Origin: CAVTPD01 sp963736575
Lineage (GTDB): Bacteria > Bacteroidota > Bacteroidia > Cytophagales > JAAEPT01
Direction of reading: 5' to 3'
Assembly: GCA_963736575.1 (NCBI GenBank)
Contig: CAVTPD010000001.1
Coordinates: 1,736,001-1,800,000 of the forward strand
DNA length: 64,000 nt
The position numbers and the translations under genes were made by a program. Positions 1 through 8,046 of the stretch are shown here, one piece after another; the stretch's first letter is position 1, and every line of letters begins with the position of its first letter. The notes below the pieces were generated by a model that was not told the DNA's origin, searched no databases, and saw only the letters and a list, made by a program, of their open reading frames with translations.

Positions 1-1277
1 GGGTTAGCCATGTCTAGTATAAAATCATCCCCTCTAAGAATCATTATAGCCATAGGAGATTGTTGTATTATCCTCCTAAAACGGTCTTCACTTTCGGCTA
101 GTTGTTTAATTTGCTGTAACTCTGAACGTAAATCTTTAATAGTAACTCCGCGGGCAACAGGTTCGCCTGTTTGTTCATTTTTAATAACTACAAAGTTGGC
201 TAGGCATGGTATTACTTCCTTTGTTTTTAAATGTTGCAAATAAATTGTTCCAGACCATTTACCAGATTCTTTAAGATGAGGTGTAATTTGTTCTTGCGAT
301 TCTTGATAATGATACGGTGTAAAAAATTCTTTAATGTTAAACTTTGTAATGTCTTCTTCTAATTGTAAACCAACAAATTCTCTACCGTACTTGTTCATGT
401 AAACAAATTTTCCGTTTAGGTCCGAAATAGCCATGTATTGAAGACTATTCTCTATTAGAGAAATCATTTGGCGCTTTTTATTAAAAACCCGAACCTGATC
501 GGTTAGATTTTTAATAATTCCGGATAAACGAATGGGTTTGTTTTCTTTATTGAAATAAGCTCTACCAATAGAATGAACCCAATAGGTAACTTTACCTTCT
601 TTGTTAACGGTTCTATATTTAGTGCTGTAAAGCTCTTTTTTATTAGGATCTATGGCTTGTAAAAACTGATTTCTTAAAACTTCTAAATCATCTGGATGAA
701 TAAATTTTTCCAAATTAACATTGAGCTCAAGTTGTTCACTAGGTTCATTCTCATAACCAGTTAACTTTTTAGCTACGTTATCTAACCAAATTTTATTATT
801 TACAATGTCTATATCAAAAGTTCCTATTTCCGAATCGTTTAAGGTTCTTTTATTAAATTCCTGAGCTTCTTTAAGTTGAAATCTTTTTTCTACTTGTTCA
901 GTAACATCCACAAAAGTTTTCATAATACCCCAAACCTTACCTTCTGAATCTTTAATTGGCGTATAGGTAAGATTAAAAAAGTAAGCAATGTCTATTCCTT
1001 CTTTTGATGCAAATGAAATAGGGAATTCATTAAAAACACTTTTTTCACCCGATTTTAGGACATCTTCTAAAATAGATTCAAAATTATACGAATGATAATC
1101 TGGAAATACTTCCGTTAAAGTTTTACCAATTACAGAATGGTCTTTATTCCAAATATTTAATATGGCTTTGTTGGCAATTACCATTCTGAAATCAGGAACA
1201 GAATATAAACATACAGGTGTAGGAATCTCCTCTATTAATACTTTATAAACCTCTAAATTTCCATGAATATTTTGCAT
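1..1277 (-). CDS. multi-PAS sensor protein, 3' end beyond the window
   Basis: An ATG at 1277 opens a reading frame that stays open to the left edge, about 425 residues, with no stop seen. Reading it by eye shows three PAS-like blocks at roughly residues 5-130, 135-265 and 270-395, and the start of a fourth (RFRRIIQQSP, then MAIMILRGDDFILDMAN). The linkers ending in DVTEQV, NLTDQV and IKDLRSELQQ are typical of PAS_3/PAS_4 S-box arrays. Such arrays normally precede a histidine kinase or a hybrid kinase, so this is probably the sensory half of a cytosolic two-component sensor. That output domain is inferred; it lies outside the window. No transmembrane segment is seen in the visible part. Confidence 0.8.
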   Translation of the reverse strand, partial: MQNIHGNLEVYKVLIEEIPTPVCLYSVPDFRMVIANKAILNIWNKDHSVIGKTLTEVFPDYHSYNFESILEDVLKSGEKSVFNEFPISFASKEGIDIAYFFNLTYTPIKDSEGKVWGIMKTFVDVTEQVEKRFQLKEAQEFNKRTLNDSEIGTFDIDIVNNKIWLDNVAKKLTGYENEPSEQLELNVNLEKFIHPDDLEVLRNQFLQAIDPNKKELYSTKYRTVNKEGKVTYWVHSIGRAYFNKENKPIRLSGIIKNLTDQVRVFNKKRQMISLIENSLQYMAISDLNGKFVYMNKYGREFVGLQLEEDITKFNIKEFFTPYHYQESQEQITPHLKESGKWSGTIYLQHLKTKEVIPCLANFVVIKNEQTGEPVARGVTIKDLRSELQQIKQLAESEDRFRRIIQQSPMAIMILRGDDFILDMAN

Positions 1278-1378
1278 ACAACTATACCTTGAGGAACTTC
1301 AATTTTCTTAAGTAAGATTACAAATAAATTTGTTCGAAATATGAAATATATGTTATGAAAAGTCAAAAATTTAAGCAT

Positions 1379-1408
1379 AAAAAAAGAGCGCTTTACAAAA
1401 CGCTCTTT
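1379..1408 (-). terminator. Rho-independent terminator of aspartate kinase
   Basis: The arms AAAGAGCG and CGCTCTTT (1383-1390 and 1401-1408) enclose a 10-nt loop. On the minus strand they are followed by a run of seven U (1385-1379). It begins 20 nt past the aspartate kinase stop codon. Confidence 0.8.
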
Positions 1409-1427
1409 AACATAAAATTCATATAAT

Positions 1428-2792
1428 TTATTGTCTTAATATTAATCTTTTATACAATGCTTTATAAGCATCGTCTGCATGCGACTGTTGCACTCCTATA
1501 TGAAAACAGATCTGTGCAGGACTTTGATCTAACATTTCAATGTTGATATGGTTATCACACAAAACGCCCGTAGCATCTGCTAAAACTGAGGGATTATCTT
1601 TTATACCTAATCCAACGGGTGATAAGATTGAAATGTTGTACCGAATACCCATATTATCGGGTTGAAGCGTTTCTTCTATCTCGCTACGTAAATCATTAAT
1701 GTGTCCTTGTATATCATCTTGACTAACCACAATACTAATATCATCCTTGTCGGTTGGGTAATGATATGTGTTTATGCCGTATTTATTGAAAATAGTTAAC
1801 AAATCCTTTGTAAAACCAATGGTCTCACCTAATAAATCCTTCTCTAAATAGATAAAGGCCATGTTGTCTAAGCGCGCAATACCGGCTACATTTTCTTCAG
1901 GAACTCTTTCCGAAAGAATCATGGTGCCTTGAGCCGAAGGTTTGTTAGTATTTCTAATGTTAATAGGAATATTAGCCGATTTACATTTCATCATGGCATC
2001 AAAATGGAAAACGTTAAATCCTTTAGAGGATAATAGACGAATTTCTTTATATGTCAATCGCTGAATTACATCGGCCTCTTTAATTAAACGTGGATCGGCT
2101 TCGTAAATACCATCTGTATCGGTCCAGTTCTCATATAAACCAGCTTCTACAGAATACGCCAATTCACCACCTGTTAAATCGGAACCACCTCTAGACAATA
2201 CTGCAATATCACCTTTAGCCGTAACACCGTAATAACCAGGCATTATTACAATATTTTTTTTATTGGCTAGTTTTTTAAGGTTTTTATACGATTCTGGTAA
2301 CACTTTTGCGGAAAGAACATTGTCATCTACTCTAAACCCAATCTCTTCGGGAAGACAAACTTCAGACGGCATATTGTTGTTGTTAAAGTGTGCCGTAATC
2401 ACTTTAGCATTATAGTGTTCCCCTCTTGAAGCTAAAAAAGCTGTTCTTAAATCACCTGTTAAAGTTGTGTTTAAGTCTTTTTCCAAATCCTGTATTAGAG
2501 TTGGCGCATCAATTTTTAACTCACTTAATAAGTCTTTAAATTTCTGAATAACTGAACTCTTGCTTTCTTCAGCAGTAATATTTTTACGGGTAGATTTTAA
2601 ATGATCACCATCACTTGCTATGTTAAAAAGGTGATCTGTTATTTTAATGTTGTGCTTTTTTTCTCTTCCGGGTGCCGAAACTACTAAATGGCGTCTGCGT
2701 GTACTATCTGAAACTATTTTTCTTACTTTTTCTATCTGAACAGAGTCTTCAACAGAAGAGCCTCCAAATTTACAAACTGTAGGTCTTTTCAT
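1428..2792 (-). CDS. aspartate kinase (monofunctional)
   Basis: Phosphorylates L-aspartate with ATP, the first step toward lysine, threonine and methionine. The 454 residues match a monofunctional enzyme. The amino-acid kinase domain carries the N-terminal KFGGSSV motif (residues 8-14), RGGSD at about 201-205 and TDTDGIYEADPR at about 224-235. The last ~140 residues look like the tandem ACT region that normally binds the feedback inhibitor. No homoserine dehydrogenase domain is fused. The gene is single, with its own terminator and a 402-nt gap upstream. Which amino acid inhibits it cannot be read from the sequence. Confidence 0.93.
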   Translation of the reverse strand: MKRPTVCKFGGSSVEDSVQIEKVRKIVSDSTRRRHLVVSAPGREKKHNIKITDHLFNIASDGDHLKSTRKNITAEESKSSVIQKFKDLLSELKIDAPTLIQDLEKDLNTTLTGDLRTAFLASRGEHYNAKVITAHFNNNNMPSEVCLPEEIGFRVDDNVLSAKVLPESYKNLKKLANKKNIVIMPGYYGVTAKGDIAVLSRGGSDLTGGELAYSVEAGLYENWTDTDGIYEADPRLIKEADVIQRLTYKEIRLLSSKGFNVFHFDAMMKCKSANIPINIRNTNKPSAQGTMILSERVPEENVAGIARLDNMAFIYLEKDLLGETIGFTKDLLTIFNKYGINTYHYPTDKDDISIVVSQDDIQGHINDLRSEIEETLQPDNMGIRYNISILSPVGLGIKDNPSVLADATGVLCDNHINIEMLDQSPAQICFHIGVQQSHADDAYKALYKRLILRQ

Positions 2793-2848
2793 TATATATT
2801 TATTATAAATAGAAATTTATTTAAAGCCGAAATGAAAGTGTGATCTTT

Positions 2849-2856
2849 CAAACCTA
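2849..2856 (-). promoter_or_regulatory. possible -7 element for aspartate kinase
   Basis: On the minus strand the bases read TAGGTTTG, a perfect match to the Bacteroidota -7 consensus TAnnTTTG. It predicts a leader of about 50 nt. No TTG is seen at the expected -33 spacing, so support is partial. Confidence 0.4.
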
Positions 2857-3021
2857 GGAAATACACTATTAATACACGAATTATCTGGTTTTAATTCAAA
2901 ATATTGACGTTTACTGTGGCTTTTTATAGATATTTTCTTATGAAAACAGGTGAAAAAATGCTGTTTTTGTGGATTAATTTACCTTTCGGAATTAAAAAAC
3001 ATATAAAAACATTCAATTTTA

Positions 3022-3064
3022 ATTAACCCAGTTTCTGAAACCGAGATGAGACAGAAGGGTTAAT
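3022..3064. repeat. nested inverted repeat between two minus-strand genes
   Basis: Outer arms ATTAACCC (3022-3029) and GGGTTAAT (3057-3064) are perfectly complementary. They enclose an inner dyad GTTTCTGAAAC (3031-3041). There is no U-run on either side, so it does not look like a standard terminator. It could be a structured RNA between the upstream secreted-protein gene and aspartate kinase, or an operator. Confidence 0.5.
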
Positions 3065-3194
3065 ATCTTTTAAAGTAGTTAGTTAGAGATGTGATTTTTA
3101 TAATCAATCCTATTTACTAAAAACAAATTAAACGGTTTACCTATTCAATTAACGCTAACAATATTATTAAAGTATCTTTTGCTGTTTTAGAAAT

Positions 3195-3626
3195 CTACAA
3201 CAGCGTAAACTCTAAACAGTACCGTTGAATACCAGCAACTTCTTTTTCGTAATTTTTAACCATGTTAATTTGAGGAGTATGTAAATGAAAATACTCTGAC
3301 TCTTCAATTTCTTTTAAATGTTCATAATAGCATGGTTCACAAGTATAATAAACATTTATAGCGCTACAGCTATCAGATTCATTAAATCTAAACTCAATAT
3401 TTGCCGCTTCTAATGTATCACCAGGAATGTAAAAAATCATATTTACATGATCCTCACTTTCTTTAATAACGGTGGTAAACACACCGGAGTTAAAAGCTAT
3501 TTCTTGATAATTAATATTCTTTCTAGCCACATTAATATTATCCCATAGGTTGGCATAACTAGATTGAATGGTGAAAAACAGTAAAATAAAGGTGATACCT
3601 TTTAATGACGTAATAATTGATTTCAT
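3195..3626 (-). CDS. small secreted protein of unknown function
   Basis: This 143-residue protein begins with a typical signal peptide (charged MKSIITSLKG, a hydrophobic core ITFILLFFTI, and a likely cleavage after SYA), so it is probably periplasmic. The mature part is acidic and has a cysteine group SCSAINVYYTCEPC around residues 86-99, which may form disulfides or bind a metal. I recognise no family. It stands alone, with a possible -7 element about 25 nt upstream of the ATG. The start is supported by the signal peptide beginning exactly there. Confidence 0.7.
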   Translation of the reverse strand: MKSIITSLKGITFILLFFTIQSSYANLWDNINVARKNINYQEIAFNSGVFTTVIKESEDHVNMIFYIPGDTLEAANIEFRFNESDSCSAINVYYTCEPCYYEHLKEIEESEYFHLHTPQINMVKNYEKEVAGIQRYCLEFTLL

Positions 3627-3651
3627 AAGAGCCTAAACTATTAGAGTTAAA

Positions 3652-3659
3652 CAAAACTA
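3652..3659 (-). promoter_or_regulatory. possible -7 element for the small secreted protein
   Basis: The minus strand reads TAGTTTTG here, matching TAnnTTTG, about 26 nt upstream of the ATG at 3626. A clear -33 TTG is not visible. Confidence 0.4.
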
Positions 3660-3726
3660 GTTGTTATAACATTAAATTTATGTTTTTAATTAAAAACAAG
3701 ACTTCATAAAATATCAAAAAGCAGGC

Positions 3727-4911
3727 CTAATTATACTCTAGCGTAAAAATGAATGTTGTACCTTCTTCTTTTTCAGATATAAACTGAATGTTACCGCCCA
3801 TTCCATTCACTAGCTTCTGTACTATAGATAGTCCTATGCCTGTGCCTTTTGCCCCAAAACGGTCTAATTGTTTCCCAGTTTGGAACAAATTAAAGACACT
3901 TTTTTCGCCTTCTTCATTTATACCCGGGCCATTGTCTTTTACAAAAAATGTGTAATGAGTTTCGGTTGAATAAAAATCTAGGTTAATTCTAATTTCTGGC
4001 TTATCGTTGTATTTAATGCTGTTCACAATAAGATTTAAAAAAATCTGTTTAAGCGCTGTTTTATTAGTTCTTAGTTGAACATTCTTAACCTTAGAGTAAT
4101 TAATATTAAATTTATCTTCGTAATCCAACATAGCAATTACTTCATGTATTAATTCACACAAATCAACATCTTCAATACTATCGCTTAAGGTGTTGGTGCT
4201 TTTGCTGTGTTCTAAAATCCCTACAACCATATCATTTAATTGTCTGGCAGAACGATTAATTATTTGCAGCAAATCAATAGCATCTTCTCCTAAGTTTTTT
4301 TCGTAATCCGAAATCAACATTTCAGTAGTAAAAGAAATCCTAGATAAGGGAGAACGGATATCGTGAGCTGCTATTTGTGCAAATTTAGCCAGTTCATCAT
4401 TCTTTAATTCTAAAACAGCATTGGCTTTTTGTAACTCTATTTCTTTTCGGTGCAATTCAAATAAACTAATTACTTGATCTGCCAAGGCTTTTAACGCACT
4501 TATTTGTTTTTGACTAAGTGTTTTTGGTTTATTGTCTATAACACAAAGAGTACCTAAAGCATAACCATCTGGGGAAACTAATGGGACACCCGCGTAAAAA
4601 ATAACATTAGGATCTTCTACTACTAATGGATTATCTTTAAAACGTTCGTCTTTTCTACTGTCCGGAATTATAAATATCTCGTCTGGATTTTCTATAGCAT
4701 AACCACAAAAAGAGATTTCCCTAGGGGTTTCAGTAGCTTGTAGCCCATAACGAGACTTAAACCATTGTCGGTTTTCATCTACCAAACTGATTAATGATAT
4801 GGGTGTACCACAAATAAAAGAAGCCAATTCGGTAATAGAATCAAACTCTTTTTTAGGTAAAGTGTCTAAAATATGGTACTGCTTGAGAGCATTAATTCGT
4901 TCGATTTCCAA
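3727..4911 (-). CDS. GAF-domain sensor histidine kinase
   Basis: A 394-residue soluble sensor kinase without transmembrane segments. Residues 1-155 form a GAF domain (…FCGYAI…, YAGVPLVSPDGYALGTLCVI). A short coiled coil (about 155-176) links it to the HisKA domain with phospho-acceptor His183 in AAHDIRSPLS. The HATPase_c domain has the N box (LIVNSIKYND), the G1 box (DNGPGI) and the G2 box (GTGIGLS). No receiver domain or cognate response regulator is adjacent, so its partner is unknown. An 8-bp perfect hairpin lies 23-42 nt upstream of the start codon and may be in the leader. Confidence 0.92.
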   Translation of the reverse strand: MEIERINALKQYHILDTLPKKEFDSITELASFICGTPISLISLVDENRQWFKSRYGLQATETPREISFCGYAIENPDEIFIIPDSRKDERFKDNPLVVEDPNVIFYAGVPLVSPDGYALGTLCVIDNKPKTLSQKQISALKALADQVISLFELHRKEIELQKANAVLELKNDELAKFAQIAAHDIRSPLSRISFTTEMLISDYEKNLGEDAIDLLQIINRSARQLNDMVVGILEHSKSTNTLSDSIEDVDLCELIHEVIAMLDYEDKFNINYSKVKNVQLRTNKTALKQIFLNLIVNSIKYNDKPEIRINLDFYSTETHYTFFVKDNGPGINEEGEKSVFNLFQTGKQLDRFGAKGTGIGLSIVQKLVNGMGGNIQFISEKEEGTTFIFTLEYN

Positions 4912-4933
4912 ATCTATCTCTTTCTAATAATGA

Positions 4934-4953
4934 CAGAAACAGAGTTGTTTCTG
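4934..4953. repeat. perfect 8-bp inverted repeat upstream of the GAF kinase
   Basis: Arms CAGAAACA and TGTTTCTG enclose the 4-nt loop GAGT. There is no U-run on the minus strand, so a terminator role for the gene at 5035 is unlikely. A relaxed -7 element, TAGGTTTA, lies upstream on the minus strand at 4970-4977, which would place the hairpin in the 5' leader. Confidence 0.5.
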
Positions 4954-5034
4954 CTTCAATTTCCATATTTAAACCTAAATAAGCAAGCTTTTATGTTTAG
5001 TAAACCTTTTGGTTTAATTTGCACTTACTTTATT

Positions 5035-5391
5035 TCACAAAATTACCCCATCTAAAACAGAACCCACTAAGGCTAAAAGCACAGCCAAACTTAAAGAAGA
5101 CCAAAACCCATCTGTTCTGAAACCATTTTTTAAAGAGCTTACAATCTGTATTATAAAAGAATAAGCAATCAATCGGGTGACAAAGCCTAAACCTAAAAAA
5201 TAAAACAAACCCAAAGAAGCTACATCTAATATTAAAGTAAAAAACCAGCCTAAGAAAAAGCTAAACAATGCAATTAGAATTGCTACTCCCAAAGCAGTTT
5301 TAAAACTTCTTACATGTACATTAGACATCATATTAGACGCTAGCATAACTACAAAGGCATCTATTAATAAATGCAATAACAGACTTAACAT
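5035..5391 (-). CDS. phage-holin-4-like (YvlD-type) membrane protein
   Basis: A 118-residue, almost entirely hydrophobic protein with four predicted membrane segments, at roughly residues 3-20, 33-52, 60-82 and 97-116. The pattern LLHLLIDAFVVMLASNMM…V.SFKTALGVAILIA and the four-helix layout fit the mycobacterial-type four-TM holin family IV (PF04020). These are chromosomal proteins often unrelated to phage lysis. It lies 4 nt downstream of guaC on the same strand and is probably cotranscribed. No lysis genes are near, so a phage role is not supported. The function is unknown. Confidence 0.75.
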   Translation of the reverse strand: MLSLLLHLLIDAFVVMLASNMMSNVHVRSFKTALGVAILIALFSFFLGWFFTLILDVASLGLFYFLGLGFVTRLIAYSFIIQIVSSLKNGFRTDGFWSSLSLAVLLALVGSVLDGVIL

Positions 5392-5395
5392 ATTT

Positions 5396-6439
5396 CTATC
5401 TTTTTGTAAACACTTCGTTTGCTTGTTCCATTACCCGTATAAAAGTGGTTCTTTTAGTTAGTTCTTTTAGTTGCGAAGCTCCAACATATGTACAGGTGCT
5501 TCTAATTCCACCTAATATGTCTTTTACAGTCTCTTCCACCAGGCCTTTATAAGGCATTTTTATGGTTTTTCCTTCCGAAGAACGGTAATTTGCTACTCCG
5601 CCAACGTATTTATTCATGGCCGTATCTGAACTCATGCCATAAAAAAGTTTAAACTGTTCCTCTCCTTCTGTTATTAATTGGCCTCCACTTTCATCGTGAC
5701 CTGCCAACATACCACCCAACATTACAAAATCAGAACCACCGCCAAATGCTTTTGAGACATCACCTGGGCAAACACAACCACCGTCTGAAACAATCTGTCC
5801 TTTTAAACCATGAGCAGCATCTGCGCATTCTATAATAGCCGAAAGTTGCGGATAACCAACTCCTGTTTTAATTCGTGTAGTACATACTGAACCCGGCCCA
5901 ATACCTACTTTAATAATATCTGCACCAGAAAGTAATAGTTCTTCTACCATCTCACCAGTTACCACATTACCCGCTATAATTACTTTATCTGGAAAACGAT
6001 CACGTGTTCTTTTAACAAAATCTGAAAAGTGTTCTGAATAACCGTTGGCAACATCAATGCATATAAACCTTAATTCTGGATGGTTCTTCATTAAGACGGC
6101 CAGTTTTTCTTCGTCTCTTTCACCCGTACCCGTACTAACAGCAATATGATTATATATTTCGGAAGAAGAATTATGTAAAAAGTCTGACCAATTTTGCGTT
6201 GAATAATGTTTATGTATAGCTGTAAACAAACCAAATTCGGCCAATACGTTTGCCATCTGAAAAGTCCCAACAGTATCCATATTGGCTGCCATTACAGGAA
6301 TACCCTTCCAAGAACCGCCGCCATGCAAAAATTTAAACGCTCTTTCTAAATCAACTTGTGAACGAGATTTAAGAGTAGATCTCTTAGGACGAATCATAAC
6401 ATCCTTAAACCCAAGTTTTATATCGGTTTCTATACGCAT
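5396..6439 (-). CDS. guaC: GMP reductase
   Basis: Converts GMP to IMP and ammonia with NADPH, returning guanine nucleotides to the purine pool. The 347 residues form one TIM barrel without the CBS insert that would mark IMP dehydrogenase. The catalytic loop GIGPGSVCTTR places the nucleophile at Cys186, the same number as in E. coli GuaC. Other family signatures are LGFKDVMIRPKRSTLKSRS at the N-terminus and SDGGCVCPGDVSKA. The holin-like gene follows after 4 nt. Confidence 0.95.
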   Translation of the reverse strand: MRIETDIKLGFKDVMIRPKRSTLKSRSQVDLERAFKFLHGGGSWKGIPVMAANMDTVGTFQMANVLAEFGLFTAIHKHYSTQNWSDFLHNSSSEIYNHIAVSTGTGERDEEKLAVLMKNHPELRFICIDVANGYSEHFSDFVKRTRDRFPDKVIIAGNVVTGEMVEELLLSGADIIKVGIGPGSVCTTRIKTGVGYPQLSAIIECADAAHGLKGQIVSDGGCVCPGDVSKAFGGGSDFVMLGGMLAGHDESGGQLITEGEEQFKLFYGMSSDTAMNKYVGGVANYRSSEGKTIKMPYKGLVEETVKDILGGIRSTCTYVGASQLKELTKRTTFIRVMEQANEVFTKR

Positions 6440-6482
6440 GGTGGCTACAATAATTGTATGGCTTAATTTAATAGAATATAGA

Positions 6483-6526
6483 AAAAGTTAGTTCAATATT
6501 TAGAAAAAATACACAAACTAACTTTT
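6483..6526 (-). terminator. long inverted repeat between the ankyrin gene and guaC
   Basis: Arms of 11 nt, AAAAGTTAGTT (6483-6493) and AACTAACTTTT (6516-6526), are perfectly complementary around a 22-nt loop. On the minus strand the distal arm ends in five U. It lies just past the ankyrin stop codon, so it may terminate that gene, but the large loop and low GC leave doubt. Confidence 0.45.
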
Positions 6527-6552
6527 ATACAGAAATTAAGCCTATTTATTTA

Positions 6553-7032
6553 CTAAGAGAGCAATATCATTAATTCTCTATTTCCCTGCATTTCAGCATG
6601 TTTATAGGCTGTAATTCCTCTAGCATCTTGAATGGCTATGTCTGCATTGTTCTTTATAAGAAAATCTGCAATTTTACTTTGCCCAAAAGTAGATGCGTAA
6701 ATTAATGCTGTAGCGCCGTTGTAATTAATTGAGTTAACATCGGCGCCTTTAAGTATTAACAACTGGGCAATATCTGTAAATCCTTTAAAAGCCACCCCCA
6801 TTAAAGCAGTATTTCCGGAAGCATCTTTACCATCTAAATCAGCACCATGGCTAATTAATAATTCTACAATTTCTTTTTCATCGTTATAAGAAGCCATTAT
6901 TAAAGGGGTAAACCCTTTTTGATCTGTTGAATTTACAATACTTGGATCAGTTTCAATTTCCTTTTTAACGGCTTGTAAATCCCCCATTCTTATGTGTTGG
7001 AATATTATGTTAGTTAGTATGGTGTTTTGCAT
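6553..7032 (-). CDS. ankyrin-repeat protein
   Basis: This 159-residue protein consists of four ankyrin repeats and a capping helix. Repeat hallmarks visible are KGFTPLIMASYNDEKEIVELLISHGAD (in part), SGNTALMGVAFKGFTDIAQLLILKGAD (in part), NGATALIYAS and ARGITAYKHA. It lacks a signal peptide, so it is probably cytoplasmic and binds a protein partner. In Bacteroidota and proteobacteria, small proteins of this type often sit beside a catalase gene, but no catalase is in this window. The partner is unknown. Confidence 0.9.
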   Translation of the reverse strand: MQNTILTNIIFQHIRMGDLQAVKKEIETDPSIVNSTDQKGFTPLIMASYNDEKEIVELLISHGADLDGKDASGNTALMGVAFKGFTDIAQLLILKGADVNSINYNGATALIYASTFGQSKIADFLIKNNADIAIQDARGITAYKHAEMQGNRELMILLS

Positions 7033-7440
7033 AATTAAATTAGATTTTACTCAATGAAAAGGGTCACTAAAACGACCTTTGAATATTTTTCTACCTGCAG
7101 TTATCTTTAAACATAATCCAATATAGAAATCACCTTTTTCATTGGGCTCATTAAGGCCTTTTTCATGGGTTTTGCTACTGCTTTTTTCAGCTTCTAAATT
7201 TGTATAGAGTGATAACCTTATTGATTCTTAAAATGAAATTTAATCCAAAATCGTTCCAACATATAACTCAAAAATTAACCAATTGTACTCTTTAACAATT
7301 AGTATATATGAAAAAAATGGTCAACCATAATTAGACGTTAAATTGGCTACTTGATGTAAACATTAGATTTTATATTCTACGCTAATGCAGAACTTTAACT
7401 CAAAATTGTTGTTAATAATGCAATATAAAAATGGGCTTCA
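7033..7440. other. 408-nt divergent intergenic region
   Basis: It separates the ankyrin gene (minus) from the DUF4112 gene (plus). No gene is evident. A weak plus-strand promoter candidate is TTG (7351-7353) and TATATTCT (7371-7378) with a 17-nt spacer. The rest is AT-rich, with no other feature I can support. Confidence 0.5.
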
Positions 7441-7911
7441 ATGAACAACAATAAAAACAGTTCTCAACTAAAGTGGATTAAGCGTACTGCTAAATTATTA
7501 GATTCTAGTTTTAAAATCCCAGGAACCCATGTTCGGTTTGGTTTAGATCCTATTTTTAGTTTATTCCCCTTTTTGGGTGATTTAAGCTCTTCCATTATGT
7601 CTTTGCTTTTGATTAAAGCCATGAACTCACACGGTGCCAGTGGATCTGTATTAACTAAAATGGTACTGAATGTTATGTTGGATATGATTGTTGGCTCTAT
7701 TCCTTTAATTGGGACAATCTTTGATGTTGCATATAAAGCCAATGACAGAAATGTTAAACTTTTAGAAGAATATTACGAAGAAGGAAAACACCAAGGTTCG
7801 GGTAAAAAAATACTGGTTTTAGTTACGGTAATTCTTTTTGCCCTAATTGCAGGTCTAGTTTATCTAAGCATTCTGTTTATTAAAGGACTTGTTGAATTAG
7901 CCAGTAAATAG
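7441..7911 (+). CDS. DUF4112 membrane protein
   Basis: This 156-residue protein fits the DUF4112 family. It starts with a basic helix, followed by the conserved stretch LLDSSFKIPGTHVRFGLDPI. Two glycine/proline-rich hydrophobic segments come next (FLGDLSSSIMSLLLIKAM and MVGSIPLIGTIFDVAYKAN), then a C-terminal membrane helix (about residues 122-148). The conserved DP and NDRN residues are present. It probably sits in the inner membrane. The family's biochemical role is unknown. It stands alone between two intergenic gaps. Confidence 0.85.
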   Translation: MNNNKNSSQLKWIKRTAKLLDSSFKIPGTHVRFGLDPIFSLFPFLGDLSSSIMSLLLIKAMNSHGASGSVLTKMVLNVMLDMIVGSIPLIGTIFDVAYKANDRNVKLLEEYYEEGKHQGSGKKILVLVTVILFALIAGLVYLSILFIKGLVELASK

Positions 7912-8046
7912 TTGAGGAATTATTGCTATAGTAGTGTAGATAATACACACAAAAACTTATATAAAAACAGCCAATAAAGTGCTTTAAAAAGACTTTTAAA
8001 TATGGTATTGTTTTCTCTAAATTAATATTAAATCCATAACATACCC

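Larger units (their letters stand above)
2793..3194. other. 402-nt intergenic region upstream of aspartate kinase
   Basis: No plausible gene is seen. It contains a possible promoter for the aspartate kinase (2849-2856) and a nested inverted repeat at 3022-3064. The rest is AT-rich sequence without recognisable motifs. Both flanking genes are on the minus strand. Confidence 0.6.

Noticed and set aside
10..243. Plus-strand 77-codon frame at the left edge
   Set aside because: It lies antisense to the clear PAS-domain reading frame that runs off the window on the minus strand.
3041..3064. CCGAGATGAGAC…GGGTT resembling part of a TPP riboswitch
   Set aside because: The other conserved TPP elements and helices are missing, and the downstream gene is aspartate kinase, not thiamine metabolism.
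5035..5391. Prophage remnant suggested by a holin-like gene
   Set aside because: No other phage gene is near, and the four-helix YvlD-type family is usually chromosomal and linked to ordinary genes, here guaC.
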